From Actinomycetes bacterium (GTDB lineage: Bacteria > Actinomycetota > Acidimicrobiia > Acidimicrobiales > RAAP-2): a stretch of DNA of 45,789 nucleotides. The notes below the pieces were generated by a model that worked only from the letters and a program-made list of their open reading frames with translations, was not told the DNA's origin and made no database searches. Location: positions 1 to 45,789 of the forward strand of contig JAJYGN010000029.1 in NCBI GenBank assembly GCA_021790675.1, in the 5' to 3' direction. This document shows positions 1 through 10,093 of this stretch, piece after piece. The first letter of the stretch is position 1. Each line of letters starts with the position of its first letter. A program made the translations under genes and the position numbers.

Positions 1-644
1 GCGGTGGCCACGCCAAGGGCGAAGATGGCCACTCCGAGTGGTAGGAGCATGGCGAGGAACGACCCGAATGCGAAGAGCAGTACGAGGGCTGCGATGATGA
101 GACCCACGAACTCGCCGCGGCTCTGGGCGGGCTGGTCGAGCTGGCCGAAGGCGTTGCCGCCGAACTGCACCTCGAGGGTGGAGGAACGAATCGAAGAACC
201 CACGGTCTCGACCGCGCGGATCTGGGCGTTCGACAGTTTGAAGCCCGGCACCGCGAAGTGCACGACGGCGTAGGCGATTCTGCCGTCCTTGGAGACCTGG
301 GTCGCCCCCAGGCAGGCCGCGCTGGTCGCACAGAACGGCGAGGTGACGCTCGCCACCTCGGGAAGTTTTGCCACCTTGGCGAGCATGGGCTCGATTGCCG
401 CGCGCTGATCGGCGATGGTGCCGGACCGCGCGCGAAACACGATCTGGTCGGCGTCGCCGCCGAGGGACTTCACGTGTCCCAACAGCGCGAAGGCCTTCGA
501 CGAGTCGGTGCCGGGCAGGCTGAAGGAGTTGGAAAACGCGGTGCCGACACTCTGGGAGGCGATTGTGAGCCCGATGAAGAGCACGATCCAGGCGGTCAGC
601 ACGTACCAGCGGCGACGCACCGCGAGGCGGGCGAGGGACTTCAT
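1..644 (-). CDS. MMPL/RND-family membrane transporter, N-terminal part (cut by window start)
   Basis: The minus strand is open from an ATG at 644 to the window edge, giving about 214 residues of a longer protein. It begins MKSLARLAVRRRWYVLTAWI, a basic patch followed by a first membrane helix. A soluble loop of about 150 residues follows, with the LPGTDSSKA segment typical of MMPL porter domains, and then a second hydrophobic stretch (EFVGLIIAALVLLFAFGSF). This order (TM1, large outer loop, TM2) is the N-terminal half-repeat of MMPL/RND transporters, which export lipids or hydrophobic molecules with the proton gradient. A GGAG ribosome site lies 6 bases before the ATG. The substrate cannot be told. 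The gene is divergent from the Nudix gene at 729. A second, separate MMPL gene lies at 34907-37009. Confidence 0.85.
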   Translation of the reverse strand, partial: MKSLARLAVRRRWYVLTAWIVLFIGLTIASQSVGTAFSNSFSLPGTDSSKAFALLGHVKSLGGDADQIVFRARSGTIADQRAAIEPMLAKVAKLPEVASVTSPFCATSAACLGATQVSKDGRIAYAVVHFAVPGFKLSNAQIRAVETVGSSIRSSTLEVQFGGNAFGQLDQPAQSRGEFVGLIIAALVLLFAFGSFLAMLLPLGVAIFALGVAT

Positions 645-728
645 GTGTGCTCCTGCAGGGGGACAGGGAGGCCCCGGTAGGGTCTCTTCGAGGGAAATAC
701 CCCACCACTGTAGGGGGGAATAGCGCCG

Positions 729-1520
729 ATGCCTCTGGATGAGCCCCGCTTCGCCGGGCATCGCTACCCCCAGGTCATCCCGGCGCCCGACGAGATCCGC
801 CCCGGAGGTCCCGCGCCCTGGAGCCATCTTGCGGCCCACGAGCGCAGCGGTCTCAGCTCGAGAGTCGTGCTGGAGCGCCTGCGCGCGGCGGGGCGCACCT
901 TCGACGTGGCGGCGCTGCCCGGCGAGCCCAGTGAGCTAGCTGCGGTCGCCGACGCGCGCGAGCTCGCGATCACGCGCCGCTCGGCGGTGCTGGTCGCCCT
1001 TTTCGACGAGGACGGCGAGGCGCACGTGATCCTCACGCGTCGCTCCTTCGCCCTGCGCTCCCATCGCGGAGAGATCGCCCTGCCTGGCGGTGCCAACGAC
1101 CCCGGTGAGGACCTCATCGACACGGCTCTGCGCGAAGCCTACGAGGAGGTGGGCCTCGAGAGGTCCCTGGTCAGGCCGGTGGGCTGGCTGAGCCCGCTCG
1201 TCACCTTCGCCTCCGCCTCGGCTATCTGGCCCGTTGTGGCGCACCTCGAAGCTCGTCCGGAGTTGGTGGCCGACCCGGCCGAGGTCGATCGCGTCTTCAC
1301 GGTGGCCCTGGCGGATCTGGCCCAAGAGGGTGCCTTCATCGAGGAGCGCTGGCGTCGTGTTGAGAGGCGGCCCGGCTCCGACGACGACGGGTTCTTCCCT
1401 CTGTACTTCTACCGGGTGCCCGAGGACGTGATCTGGGGCGCGACGGCGCGCGTGTTGACCGAGCTGTTGTGCGTGGCCCTTGACGTGGAGTGGCCCGAGG
1501 AGGGTCGACGCTGGACGTGA
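729..1520 (+). CDS. Nudix hydrolase, CoA pyrophosphatase (NudL)-like
   Basis: The 263-residue protein has a complete Nudix box: GGANDPGED, then REAYEEVGL (pattern G-x5-E-x7-REUxEExGU), which binds the Mg2+ needed to hydrolyse a nucleoside diphosphate linked to another group. Just before it, LTRRSFALRSHRGEIALPGG resembles the UPF0035 signature of CoA/acyl-CoA pyrophosphatases of the NudL type. That family cleaves CoA to phosphopantetheine and 3',5'-ADP, so this is the favoured role. An N-terminal extension of about 85 residues precedes the Nudix fold and is less familiar. The gene is divergent from the MMPL gene and lies about 70 bases upstream of guaB3 in the same direction, perhaps as a separate unit. 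Other Nudix substrates cannot be excluded. Confidence 0.85.
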   Translation: MPLDEPRFAGHRYPQVIPAPDEIRPGGPAPWSHLAAHERSGLSSRVVLERLRAAGRTFDVAALPGEPSELAAVADARELAITRRSAVLVALFDEDGEAHVILTRRSFALRSHRGEIALPGGANDPGEDLIDTALREAYEEVGLERSLVRPVGWLSPLVTFASASAIWPVVAHLEARPELVADPAEVDRVFTVALADLAQEGAFIEERWRRVERRPGSDDDGFFPLYFYRVPEDVIWGATARVLTELLCVALDVEWPEEGRRWT

Positions 1521-1593
1521 CCCGTAGAACGTCGTGGCGTGTCCGGTAGATTGGTGGCTACGCAGTCGTCAGACGCGTGTCGCGGAGGTCACC

Positions 1594-2757
1594 ATGGCGG
1601 AAGTAGAAATCGGCATTTTCAAATCGGCGCGTCAGGCGTACGGTTTCGACGACATCGCCATTGTGCCCTCACGTCGCACGCGCGACCCCGAGGACGTGGA
1701 CATCTCCTGGCAGATCGACGCCTATAAGTTCGAGATCCCGGTGCTGGGTTCGGCCATGGACGGGGCCATCTCGCCCACCACGGCGATCCTGATGGGACGC
1801 CTGGGCGGACTCGGGGTGCTGAACCTCGAGGGCCTCTGGACCCGCTACGAGGACCCGACACCTCTCTTTGAAGAGATCGGCGAGCTCGACAACGACAAGG
1901 CCACCGCGCGCATGCAGCAGATGTATCTCGAGCCGATCAAGCTCGAGCTGGTCGCTGAGCGCATCAAGCAGATGAAGGACGCGGGCATCGTGACGTCCGC
2001 CTCGGTGACCCCTCAGCGCACCGACTGGATGGCGAAGACCATCGCCGACTCGGGCCTCGACATCCTGGTGATCCAGGGCACCGTCGTCTCGGCCGAGCAC
2101 GTTTCGAAGACCTCCGAGCCGCTGAATCTGAAGAAGTTCATCCGCGAGTTTGAGATCCCGACCATCGTCGGCGGCTGCGCGAGCTATCAGGCGGCCCTGC
2201 ACCTCATGCGCACGGGCGCGGCCGGCGTGCTGGTCGGCGTGGGCCCGGGCAACGCGTGCACCTCGCGCGCGGTGCTCGGCATCGGCGTGCCCCAGGCGAC
2301 AGCCATTGCCGACGTGGCGGGCGCTCGCATGCGCCACCTGGACGAAACCGGCGTCTACGTCCACGTGATCGCTGACGGCGGCATGTCCAAGGGGGGCGAC
2401 ATCGCTAAGGCCATCGCCTGTGGGGCGGACGCCGTGATGATCGGCTCGCCTCTCACGAGCGCGCTTGAGGCTCCGGCCAAGGGCTATCACTGGGGGATGG
2501 CGACGTTTCATCCCACCCTGCCGCGCGGCACGAGGGTCAAGACCCAGGTGCGCGGCACGCTCGAGGAGATCCTCTTGGGACCGGCGCACGAGAACGACGG
2601 ACGTCTCAACCTGATGGGGGCCCTTCGCACCTCGATGGCCACCTGTGGTTATGAGACCTTAAAGGAGTTCCAGAAGGCCGAGATCATGCTCGCGCCGTCG
2701 CTGCAGACCGAGGGCAAGGCGCTCCAGCGCTCCCAGGGCGTGGGCATGGGCCATTGA
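1594..2757 (+). CDS. guaB3: GuaB3-family IMP dehydrogenase-related protein
   Basis: A 387-residue TIM-barrel protein of the IMPDH/GMP reductase superfamily. The catalytic loop is present as [20 protein letters not shown], with the nucleophile at Cys222. There is no CBS pair: the barrel runs on through the region (residues ~95-170) where IMPDH normally carries two CBS domains. This matches the GuaB3 subgroup of actinobacteria and cyanobacteria. The start was set at 1594 because GGAGG lies 5 bases upstream and [20 protein letters not shown] matches the family; the frame is open upstream to 1534 without a ribosome site. A TAGATT -10-like box sits at 1547-1552. The gene overlaps guaA by 4 bases, which suggests a role in making XMP for GMP synthase, but GuaB3 activity differs between reports and a canonical guaB may exist elsewhere. 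Confidence 0.9.
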   Translation: MAEVEIGIFKSARQAYGFDDIAIVPSRRTRDPEDVDISWQIDAYKFEIPVLGSAMDGAISPTTAILMGRLGGLGVLNLEGLWTRYEDPTPLFEEIGELDNDKATARMQQMYLEPIKLELVAERIKQMKDAGIVTSASVTPQRTDWMAKTIADSGLDILVIQGTVVSAEHVSKTSEPLNLKKFIREFEIPTIVGGCASYQAALHLMRTGAAGVLVGVGPGNACTSRAVLGIGVPQATAIADVAGARMRHLDETGVYVHVIADGGMSKGGDIAKAIACGADAVMIGSPLTSALEAPAKGYHWGMATFHPTLPRGTRVKTQVRGTLEEILLGPAHENDGRLNLMGALRTSMATCGYETLKEFQKAEIMLAPSLQTEGKALQRSQGVGMGH

Positions 2758-4292
2758 CGAGTGTCCTCGTCGTTGACTTCGGCGCTCAGTACGCCCAACT
2801 GATTGCCCGTCGCGTGCGCGAAGCGCACGTGTATTCAGAGATCGTCCCCGCCAGCATCACCGCCGAAGAGGTGGCGAGGCGTGCCCCCGGCGCGATCATC
2901 CTCTCGGGCGGGCCCAAGTCCGTCTACGAGGTGCCCGCGCCTTCGCTGGACCCGGCCATCTACGAGCTCGGCATCCCGATCCTGGGCATCTGCTACGGCG
3001 CCCAGCTGATGGCCCGTGACCTAGGTGGCGCCGTCGCGCGCACCGGCGCGGGCGAGTACGGGCGCACGACGCTCACCCGTTCGGGGCCCTCAACTCTGCT
3101 CGGCGAGTGGCCCGAGACGTCGACCTGCTGGATGAGTCACGGCGACGCGATCAGCGAAGCGCCGGCGGGCTTTGCGGTTACGGCGACGACGCCCGGCGCG
3201 CCGGTTGCGGTAATGGAGAACACCGAGCGGCGCCTGCACGCCGTCCAGTTCCACCCCGAGGTCGTCCACAGTGAGCGCGGCCAAGAGCTGCTCGCGCACT
3301 TTCTCCACCACGTCGCGGGACTCGCTCCCACGTGGACCAACACCTCGATCATCGACGACGCCGTCACCGCGATCCGCGCCCAGGTCGGCGAGGAGAAGGT
3401 CCTCTGCGCGCTCTCGGGCGGCGTGGACTCGGCCGTCGCGGCCGCGTTGGTGATTCGCGCGGTGGGCCGCCAGCTCACCTGCGTCTTCGTTGACACCGGA
3501 CTGATGCGCATGAACGAGGGCCCCCAGATTGAGGAGACCTTCACCCGCCAGTTCGGCGTGGACTTCATCCACGTGAAGGCCGCGGACCGCTTCTTCGACG
3601 CCCTCGAAGGCGTCACCGACCCCGAGGCCAAGCGCAAGATCATCGGCGAGCTCTTCATCCGCGAGTTCGAGACGGTCGCGCGCGACCTGGGCGCGGGCGG
3701 CGACGGCCCGCGCTTCCTCGTCCAGGGCACCCTCTATCCCGACGTCATCGAGTCGGGCTCGGGACACGCGGCCAATATCAAGAGCCACCACAACGTGGGC
3801 GGGCTGCCCGAGGACCTCTCCTTTGACCTGGTGGAACCGCTGCGCGCACTCTTCAAGGACGAGGTGCGCCACGTCGGCGAAGAGTTGGGTCTGCCCGAGG
3901 AGATCGTCTGGCGCCAGCCCTTCCCGGGCCCGGGGCTTGGCGTGCGCATCGTCGGCGAGGTGACCCGCGAGCGCGCCGAGATCCTACGCCAGGCCGACGC
4001 CGTGGTGGTCGACGAGATCCGTAAGGCCGGCCTGTATCGCGAGCTCTGGCAGAGCTTCGCCGTGTTACCCGCCGTGCGTACGGTGGGGGTCATGGGCGAC
4101 GGCCGCACCTACGCGTACCCGATCGTGATCCGCGCGGTCACCAGTGACGACGCGATGACCGCCGACTGGGCGCGCCTGCCCCACGATCTCATCGAGACAA
4201 TCGCCAACCGACTCATTCGTGAGGTCGAGGGCGTGAACCGCGTGGCCCTCGACGTGACGAGCAAGCCGCCGGGCACCATCGAGTGGGAGTGA
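2754..4292 (+). CDS. guaA: GMP synthase (glutamine-hydrolysing)
   Basis: GuaA converts XMP, ATP and glutamine to GMP. All parts are visible in the 512 residues. The class I glutamine amidotransferase domain has nucleophile Cys80 ([10 protein letters not shown]) and His167/Glu169 ([12 protein letters not shown]). The ATP-pyrophosphatase P-loop [12 protein letters not shown] follows. The C-terminal dimerisation domain contains [18 protein letters not shown] and ends with the conserved KPPGTIEWE. Length is typical. The start is a TTG whose last two bases form part of the guaB3 TGA stop (4-base overlap), so translation is probably coupled. The 3' end overlaps the pcrA start. The order guaB3-guaA-pcrA puts two guanine-nucleotide enzymes and a repair helicase on one transcript. 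Confidence 0.97.
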   Translation: MTSVLVVDFGAQYAQLIARRVREAHVYSEIVPASITAEEVARRAPGAIILSGGPKSVYEVPAPSLDPAIYELGIPILGICYGAQLMARDLGGAVARTGAGEYGRTTLTRSGPSTLLGEWPETSTCWMSHGDAISEAPAGFAVTATTPGAPVAVMENTERRLHAVQFHPEVVHSERGQELLAHFLHHVAGLAPTWTNTSIIDDAVTAIRAQVGEEKVLCALSGGVDSAVAAALVIRAVGRQLTCVFVDTGLMRMNEGPQIEETFTRQFGVDFIHVKAADRFFDALEGVTDPEAKRKIIGELFIREFETVARDLGAGGDGPRFLVQGTLYPDVIESGSGHAANIKSHHNVGGLPEDLSFDLVEPLRALFKDEVRHVGEELGLPEEIVWRQPFPGPGLGVRIVGEVTRERAEILRQADAVVVDEIRKAGLYRELWQSFAVLPAVRTVGVMGDGRTYAYPIVIRAVTSDDAMTADWARLPHDLIETIANRLIREVEGVNRVALDVTSKPPGTIEWE

Positions 4293-6550
4293 CCTCACCC
4301 TTTTCCGACGAGGCCCTCTTCGGCGACCTCGACAGCGCGCGACCCAACCCCGCGGACCTGCTCGAGGGCCTGACCGAGCCCCAGCGCGCGGCCGTGCTGC
4401 AGCGCGGCGGCCCCCTGCTCGTCGTGGCCGGCGCGGGCTCGGGCAAGACGCGCGTTCTCACGCGACGCATCGCGCACCTGCTGGCCACGGGCGACGCCCG
4501 GGCCTGGGAGGTGATGGCGATCACCTTCACCAACAAGGCGGCCGACGAGATGCGCCGGCGCGTGGCCGACCTCGTGGGACCCGAGGCGCGCGACATGTGG
4601 GTCTCGACGTTCCACTCGGCGTGTCTGCGCATGCTGCGCGCCCACGCCGACGTGCTGGGTTACGAGCGGGGATTCACGATCTACGACGCCGGCGACGCCC
4701 AGAACTTGGTCGAGCGCATCATGAACGAGCTCAACCTCGACACCAAGCGCCTCAGCCCGCGCAGCGTGACCGCGGCCATCTCCGCGGCGAAGAACGAGAT
4801 GATGGACGCGGCTAAATACGAGGCCTTCCACGGCGCTGACCCCTCGCGCAAGCGCATCGCCGAGATCTTCGCTCTCTACGAGAAGCGCCTACGCGGCGCG
4901 AACGCGATGGACTTCGACGACCTGCTGGTGAATGCGGTGGCCATGTTGCGCGCCGACGCCGACGTGCTCGAGAGCTACCAGCGGCGCTTTCGCTACTTGC
5001 TCGTCGACGAGTTCCAAGACACCAACGGCGTGCAGAACGAGCTCGTGATGATGCTCGCCGCCCAGCACCGCAACCTGTGCGTGGTCGGCGACTCGGACCA
5101 GTCGATCTACCGCTTCCGTGCGGCCGACGTGCGCAACATCCTTCAGTTTGAAGAGCGCTTCCCCGACGCGTCGGTGATCGTGCTCGAGCAGAACTTCCGC
5201 TCGACCCAGACGATCCTCGACGCCGCCAACGCGGTGATCGCTCGCAACAACCGCCGTCGCGCCAAGAACCTCTTTACCGAGGGCGACCAGGGCGAGAAGA
5301 TCCGCCTGTATCGCGCGGGCGATGAGTACGACGAGGGGCGCTGGGTGGCGAGCGAGCTGCGCCGATTTGCCAGCGAGTACGGGCTCAACTGGAACCAGAT
5401 GGCGGTCTTCTACCGCACCAACGCCCAGAGCCGCATCCTGGAAGAGGAGATGCTGCGCGCGGGCATCGCCTACCGGGTGATCTCGGGCATGCGCTTCTAC
5501 GACCGCAAAGAGGTGAAGAACGTCCTGGCCTACGCGCGGCTCATCGTGAACCCGCGCGACGAGGCCAGCGCGCGACGTGTGATCAACGAGCCCAAGCGCG
5601 GCGTGGGCGACTCGGCCCAGGCCAAGCTCGGCGCCTACGCCGCCGAGAACGCCCTCTCCTTCGCCGAGGCCGCCGACCACGCGGCGGCGGCCGGTCTCAC
5701 GGGACGCGCACTGAATGGCGCCACGAAGTTCTCCATGATGCTCGACGAGCTGCGCGCTCTCGCCAATGACCTGTCTCCGCGCGAGATGATCGAGGCCATC
5801 GTGCGCGAGTCGGGCATGGGTGACGCGCTGCGCGAGGAGAGCACCGACGAGGCCTACTCGCGCTTAGAGAACCTCGGCGAACTGGCCTCCGCCGCAGCGC
5901 AGTACGAGACGCTGCTCGACTTCGTCGAGCGCATGGCGCTCGTCGCCGACTCCGACCAGCTCGACGCCGGGGCCGGCGCGGTCTCGCTGATGACCTTGCA
6001 CGTCGCCAAGGGACTCGAGTTCCCGGCCGTCATCATCACCGGTCTCGAGGAGACGATCTTTCCCCACCGGCGCGCGCTCTCCGACGACGCCGAGCTCGAA
6101 GAGGAGAGGCGCCTGTGCTACGTGGGACTCACCCGCGCGATGCGTCACCTGTCGCTCACCCACGCCTGGACGCGCACCACCTGGGGCCAGCGCACCGACG
6201 CCCTGGCCAGCCGTTTCCTCGCCGAGGTCCCCTCCGAGCTCGTCGTCGACCTCTCCTCCACGCCGCCGCTTCGCCGGGCGAGCTTTTCTGACGAGGAGGG
6301 CTTCGTCGGGCGTTCCTCAAGCTTCGCCGAGGGCCGGGCCTTCGGCGCGGGCGCCGCGCCACCGGTGCGCTCGACGGGAGCCGAACTGCTGGGCCTGGCG
6401 CGCGGCGACGTGGTGATACATGACCGCTACGGGCGTGGCGTGGTGGCGAGTGTTGAGGGCGAGGGCTATCGCGCCAAGGCGGTCGTGATCTTTGACGAGC
6501 ACGGTTCCAAGCATCTGATGCTCGCCATGACACCGCTTCGACGGGCCTGA
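4283..6550 (+). CDS. pcrA: UvrD/PcrA-type ATP-dependent DNA helicase
   Basis: A 755-residue superfamily 1A 3'-5' helicase for nucleotide excision repair and removal of obstacles from DNA. The motifs occur in order: Walker [21 protein letters not shown] (II), [14 protein letters not shown] (III), QNFRST (IV), [20 protein letters not shown] (V) and [10 protein letters not shown] (VI). The last ~50 residues contain [16 protein letters not shown] and end LAMTPLRRA. This is the C-terminal Tudor-like domain that in PcrA/UvrD contacts RNA polymerase. Two GTG starts are possible: 4283, and 4289, whose GTGA overlaps the guaA stop. The second arrangement is typical of coupled genes here and would remove two residues. 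Nothing is missing from the motif set. Confidence 0.95.
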   Translation: MGVTSPFSDEALFGDLDSARPNPADLLEGLTEPQRAAVLQRGGPLLVVAGAGSGKTRVLTRRIAHLLATGDARAWEVMAITFTNKAADEMRRRVADLVGPEARDMWVSTFHSACLRMLRAHADVLGYERGFTIYDAGDAQNLVERIMNELNLDTKRLSPRSVTAAISAAKNEMMDAAKYEAFHGADPSRKRIAEIFALYEKRLRGANAMDFDDLLVNAVAMLRADADVLESYQRRFRYLLVDEFQDTNGVQNELVMMLAAQHRNLCVVGDSDQSIYRFRAADVRNILQFEERFPDASVIVLEQNFRSTQTILDAANAVIARNNRRRAKNLFTEGDQGEKIRLYRAGDEYDEGRWVASELRRFASEYGLNWNQMAVFYRTNAQSRILEEEMLRAGIAYRVISGMRFYDRKEVKNVLAYARLIVNPRDEASARRVINEPKRGVGDSAQAKLGAYAAENALSFAEAADHAAAAGLTGRALNGATKFSMMLDELRALANDLSPREMIEAIVRESGMGDALREESTDEAYSRLENLGELASAAAQYETLLDFVERMALVADSDQLDAGAGAVSLMTLHVAKGLEFPAVIITGLEETIFPHRRALSDDAELEEERRLCYVGLTRAMRHLSLTHAWTRTTWGQRTDALASRFLAEVPSELVVDLSSTPPLRRASFSDEEGFVGRSSSFAEGRAFGAGAAPPVRSTGAELLGLARGDVVIHDRYGRGVVASVEGEGYRAKAVVIFDEHGSKHLMLAMTPLRRA

Positions 6551-6633
6551 TCCCCACGGCTTTATTAAAGGAGCCTTAAGAATCGGCCTCTCGGCGGATG
6601 GGTGGCGCTGAGCGGGTGTCAGAATGGAATCTC

Positions 6634-7890
6634 ATGGTCTCCACCCGACCCGTTTATCGGCCGCCGAGCGCGCCGGGCAACCATCGCCTGCCCCAGAGTG
6701 TCTACTGGCGCCGTCGCGCGCTCGTAGGCCTGGTCAGCGTCTCGGCGGCCTTCGTGCTCTACCTGGGCGGTACCCTCGCCTTCGCTCTGAACAACCCGAC
6801 GTATGGGGTCTCCTACATGGCGCGGGCCGCCGAGTGGGGCCGCAGCCACGGCATGGGCAGCGTCATCACCTGGATCGAGACCGAGTACTACAAGCTCAAC
6901 CCGCCCACGGTCGGCGGCAAGCCCCCGGCGTCGGCCTTCGGACACGGACCGACGAGTGTGGCGGTGCCCGCGGCTGGACATCTGCCCGAGCCGGCACGCA
7001 TCCCGACCCCGGCGGCGAACCCCCTGCCCGGCGAGGGCGTCTGGCACGTCGCCGGTCGCACCACCGCGAGTGGGATCCCCACCATCTACGAAGCCTTCGT
7101 GCGGCCCAACAACATCAACACGAGCTACGTCGTGGGCGTCGCGTGGATGGACCCGACCCTGCTGCGCGCCCAGCTCTACAGCGGCTCCTACATCCCCGGT
7201 GGCTATCACTTCAGCCACAGCGCGCCGATCACTGCCGCGGCGTCCAAGACGTTGGTCGCGGCCTTTAACGCCGGCTTTCGCATGCAGGACGCCAACGGCG
7301 GCTACTACACCGACGGTCGCATGATCCTGCCGTTGCGTAAGGGTGCGGCCTCGGTCGTGATCTTCAAGGACGGCACGATGACTCTGGGGGCGTGGGGCAC
7401 CAAGGGATTCACCATGAACAACCAGATCGCCTCGGTGCGACAGAACCTGCGCCTACTCGTCAATAACGGCAAGCCCGTGCCCGGTCTTGCGAACCCCAAC
7501 TCGATCGCCTGGGGAAAGACCCTCGGCGGCACCTTCTCCGTGTGGCGCTCGGGGCTGGGAGTCACCAAGGACGGGGCCATCATCTACGTCGGCGGCCCGG
7601 CGCTCTCGATTCAGGACCTGGCCAACGTGCTGGTGCGCGCGGGCGCGGTGCGCGCGATGGAGCTCGACATCAACACCGACTGGGTGCAGTACTCGGTGTT
7701 CAACGGTCCCCTGAATGCGCCGATCAACGGCGGCAACGGCACGAGCCTGCTCAGCTCGATGAACGGTCCGCCGTCGCGCTACTTCACGACCTGGTGGAAC
7801 CGGGACTTCTTCACGATGAGTCTGCGCCCGAGTGAGACGCTGTCCAAGTCGACGACGTCTACGACGTCCAAGCTGACTCCGGCGGGATAG
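6634..7890 (+). CDS. Membrane-anchored phosphodiester glycosidase (NAGPA/DUF2233) domain protein
   Basis: About 418 residues. Residues ~28-50 form one membrane helix (ALVGLVSVSAAFVLYLGGTL), so the rest should lie outside the cell. From ~130 onward the protein fits the phosphodiester glycosidase fold: AFNAGFRMQDANGGYYTDGR, later GVTKDGAIIYVGG, and RAMELDINTDWVQYSVF, comparable to the MELD-containing core of human uncovering enzyme and bacterial relatives. A Thr/Ser-rich tail (STTSTTSK) ends it. The likely role is trimming of a sugar phosphodiester in surface polysaccharide; the substrate is unknown. The start at 6634 is preferred because a CAGAAT box (6620-6625) lies 8 bases before it; an in-frame ATG at 6598 is possible. 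The gene converges on the GGDEF-EAL gene with a 5-base gap. Confidence 0.8.
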   Translation: MVSTRPVYRPPSAPGNHRLPQSVYWRRRALVGLVSVSAAFVLYLGGTLAFALNNPTYGVSYMARAAEWGRSHGMGSVITWIETEYYKLNPPTVGGKPPASAFGHGPTSVAVPAAGHLPEPARIPTPAANPLPGEGVWHVAGRTTASGIPTIYEAFVRPNNINTSYVVGVAWMDPTLLRAQLYSGSYIPGGYHFSHSAPITAAASKTLVAAFNAGFRMQDANGGYYTDGRMILPLRKGAASVVIFKDGTMTLGAWGTKGFTMNNQIASVRQNLRLLVNNGKPVPGLANPNSIAWGKTLGGTFSVWRSGLGVTKDGAIIYVGGPALSIQDLANVLVRAGAVRAMELDINTDWVQYSVFNGPLNAPINGGNGTSLLSSMNGPPSRYFTTWWNRDFFTMSLRPSETLSKSTTSTTSKLTPAG

Positions 7891-7895
7891 GCCCT

Positions 7896-10043
7896 TCAGA
7901 GGTTAAAGACGTGCTCGGCCAGCGCGGGCACGAGGTCCGCGCGCTTCGCGGGCGAAAAGTAGAAGCCCTGTCCGTGCCCACAGCCCATCGTGCGCAGCGT
8001 GGCGAGCTGGGAGGACGTCTCGATGCCTTCGGCGACCACCTCGATGCCGAGCTTCGCGCCCAGGGCCACCACGGCCTCGAGCAAAGCCTCGAGATCGGCG
8101 CTCGAGTGATGAGGGCTGACGAAGGACTTGTCGATCTTGAGAATCGCCGGGTGCAGCTGGGCGAGCTGGGAGAGTGACGAGTGCCCCGTCCCGAAGTCAT
8201 CGAGGGCGACGCGCACTCCCATCTCCTGAAGACGGCGTGTGGTCGCCAACGTCTCGGTGACGTCAAAGAGCGCCACGCGCTCGGTGATCTCGACTACGAG
8301 CCGCTCGGGCGCGACGCCGCTTTCGGCGAGCTCGTCGTCGATGAGCTGCACGATTCCCCGATCGTGGAACTCGAGCGCTGAGAAGTTCACGCTGACCGAG
8401 GGGCTCGCGCGCCCGTCCGAGGGGGCCGGCCAGGTCGCGGCCGCGCTGAGTGCTTCGCGCAGCGCCTTTCGCCCGAGCTCGACGATGAGGGCGCTCTGCT
8501 CGGCCAAGGGAATGAAGATCTCGGGCGAGATCCACCCTTGGCTCGCGTGGTGCCAGCGCATCAGGGCCTCGAAGCCCTCGACCGTGCCCGTGGCGAGATC
8601 GACGATCGGCTGGTAGTGCATCGTGAGATCGTTCGAGGCGAGGGCCACGTGCAGGTCCTGGGTGAGAGAGAAGCGACTCACCGCGCTCTGGCGCATCGAG
8701 GGATGAAAGACCACGCTGGCGCCGCGACGCTCGCGCTTGGCTTCGTAGAGGGCCACGTCGGCCTCTTGGATGCAGTCGCCGTCCGGGGACTGGGCGTCGT
8801 AGAGGGCGATGCCCACGCTCGCTCGCTGGTCGATGCGAATGCCGTCGAACTCGAAGGGAGTGGCGAGGACGGCCAGGAGCCGTAGGGCGATCTCGGTGGC
8901 CTCGTGGGGGGAGGCGATGTCGTCGGCCAGGTACAAGAACTCGTCGCCGCCGAGTCGACACAGAGTGTCCGAATCACGCGTGACCATCTCGAATCGCCGA
9001 GCGATGCCCACCAGCAGCTGATCGCCGATGAGGTGCCCGTAGGTGTCGTTGACGCCCTTGAAGTCGTCGAGGTCGACCAGCAGCACCGCGCCCATGGTGG
9101 CGTGGCGTCGTCCGCGCGCCCGGGCCTGGGCGAGGCGGTCCTCGAAGAGTGAGCGATTGGCCAGGCCCGTGAGGTGGTCGTGGAGCGCCTGGTCCGATAG
9201 CTGGGCGATCAGCGCCTGTTCTTCGGTGACGTCGCGCTGGGAGATAACGAAGTAGAGGATGCGCCCCGCGGCGTCGCGCGCCGCGGACTTGGCGACTTCG
9301 ACCACTACCACGTGGCCGTCACGGTGCAGGTAGCGCTTGGTGTACGTGGCCTCGCCGATGTCGCCACTGAGTACTCGTTGGTGGACGGTCGCAGATATCG
9401 TCTGGTCGTCGGGGTGGGTGTAGGCCGAGGAGTCGGCGCCGATGACCTCCTCGCGGCTGCGCCCGATCAGCTGGCAGAAGGACTCGTTGACCGCGATCGC
9501 GCGGTTGTTGATGTCGGCGAGCACCATGGGGGCGGTGTTCGCCTCGAAGGCTAGTCGGAAGCGCTCCTCGCTCTCGGCGAGCATCGTGACGAAGGAGAGC
9601 GTGGCGGCGAGCTCGCGCTGGCGCTCGTGGGCGTCCTCGGAGGCGCTGGTGGGTGGATGCATCGCCGCGATGACCCACAGTTCGCCGTCGACCGTGATGG
9701 GCGCGAGCGTGATGGCGACGGTCATCTCGCCGCGGTCCTTGGTCTGGAGTCGAAAGCTCGCGTCGAGGCTCATCGGGCGCGCCTTGGGATCTCTCAGGAA
9801 ATCGGCGCGCCGTTCGAGGTGGGCGCGTCGCGCGTCGGGCGGCACGAGGACCTCGACGGAGCGACCGAGCAGTTCTTCGACCCGATATCCGCTGACGCGT
9901 GCGATGGGGGCTCCGACGTGGTGGATGACTCCCTCAACGTCGACGACGAGAACGTCGCCCGGCAGAATCGAGACAAGCCGATTCCACGCGTCAGATCGTT
10001 CTCCCAGCGAGTCCACGCCGTTCCCCCAGTCGGTCTCCGTCAT
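7896..10043 (-). CDS. PAS-PAS-GGDEF-EAL cyclic-di-GMP turnover protein (copy A)
   Basis: A 715-residue soluble protein with no membrane helix. Order: PAS at ~20-130, PAS at ~160-275 (LAFEANTAPMVLADINNRAI), GGDEF ~290-450, EAL ~455-710. The cyclase site is intact (LCRLGGDEFLYLA). An RDSD five residues before it fits the product-inhibition I-site RxxD. The phosphodiesterase signatures are all present: FEALMRW, VVEITE, DDFGTGHSS, KIDKSFV and AEGIET. It may therefore make and degrade c-di-GMP, with the PAS domains setting the balance. The frame is open far upstream of 10043, but family alignment begins at MTETDWGNG and the upstream part overlaps dprE2. It is a paralogue of the gene at 22086-24608, with nearly the same linker (LSDQALHDHLTGLANR). 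Confidence 0.93.
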   Translation of the reverse strand: MTETDWGNGVDSLGERSDAWNRLVSILPGDVLVVDVEGVIHHVGAPIARVSGYRVEELLGRSVEVLVPPDARRAHLERRADFLRDPKARPMSLDASFRLQTKDRGEMTVAITLAPITVDGELWVIAAMHPPTSASEDAHERQRELAATLSFVTMLAESEERFRLAFEANTAPMVLADINNRAIAVNESFCQLIGRSREEVIGADSSAYTHPDDQTISATVHQRVLSGDIGEATYTKRYLHRDGHVVVVEVAKSAARDAAGRILYFVISQRDVTEEQALIAQLSDQALHDHLTGLANRSLFEDRLAQARARGRRHATMGAVLLVDLDDFKGVNDTYGHLIGDQLLVGIARRFEMVTRDSDTLCRLGGDEFLYLADDIASPHEATEIALRLLAVLATPFEFDGIRIDQRASVGIALYDAQSPDGDCIQEADVALYEAKRERRGASVVFHPSMRQSAVSRFSLTQDLHVALASNDLTMHYQPIVDLATGTVEGFEALMRWHHASQGWISPEIFIPLAEQSALIVELGRKALREALSAAATWPAPSDGRASPSVSVNFSALEFHDRGIVQLIDDELAESGVAPERLVVEITERVALFDVTETLATTRRLQEMGVRVALDDFGTGHSSLSQLAQLHPAILKIDKSFVSPHHSSADLEALLEAVVALGAKLGIEVVAEGIETSSQLATLRTMGCGHGQGFYFSPAKRADLVPALAEHVFNL

Positions 10044-10093
10044 TTGAGCACGCCGACGTCGCCTACTGGGGACAGTGTGAAATTTGGGTGTCG

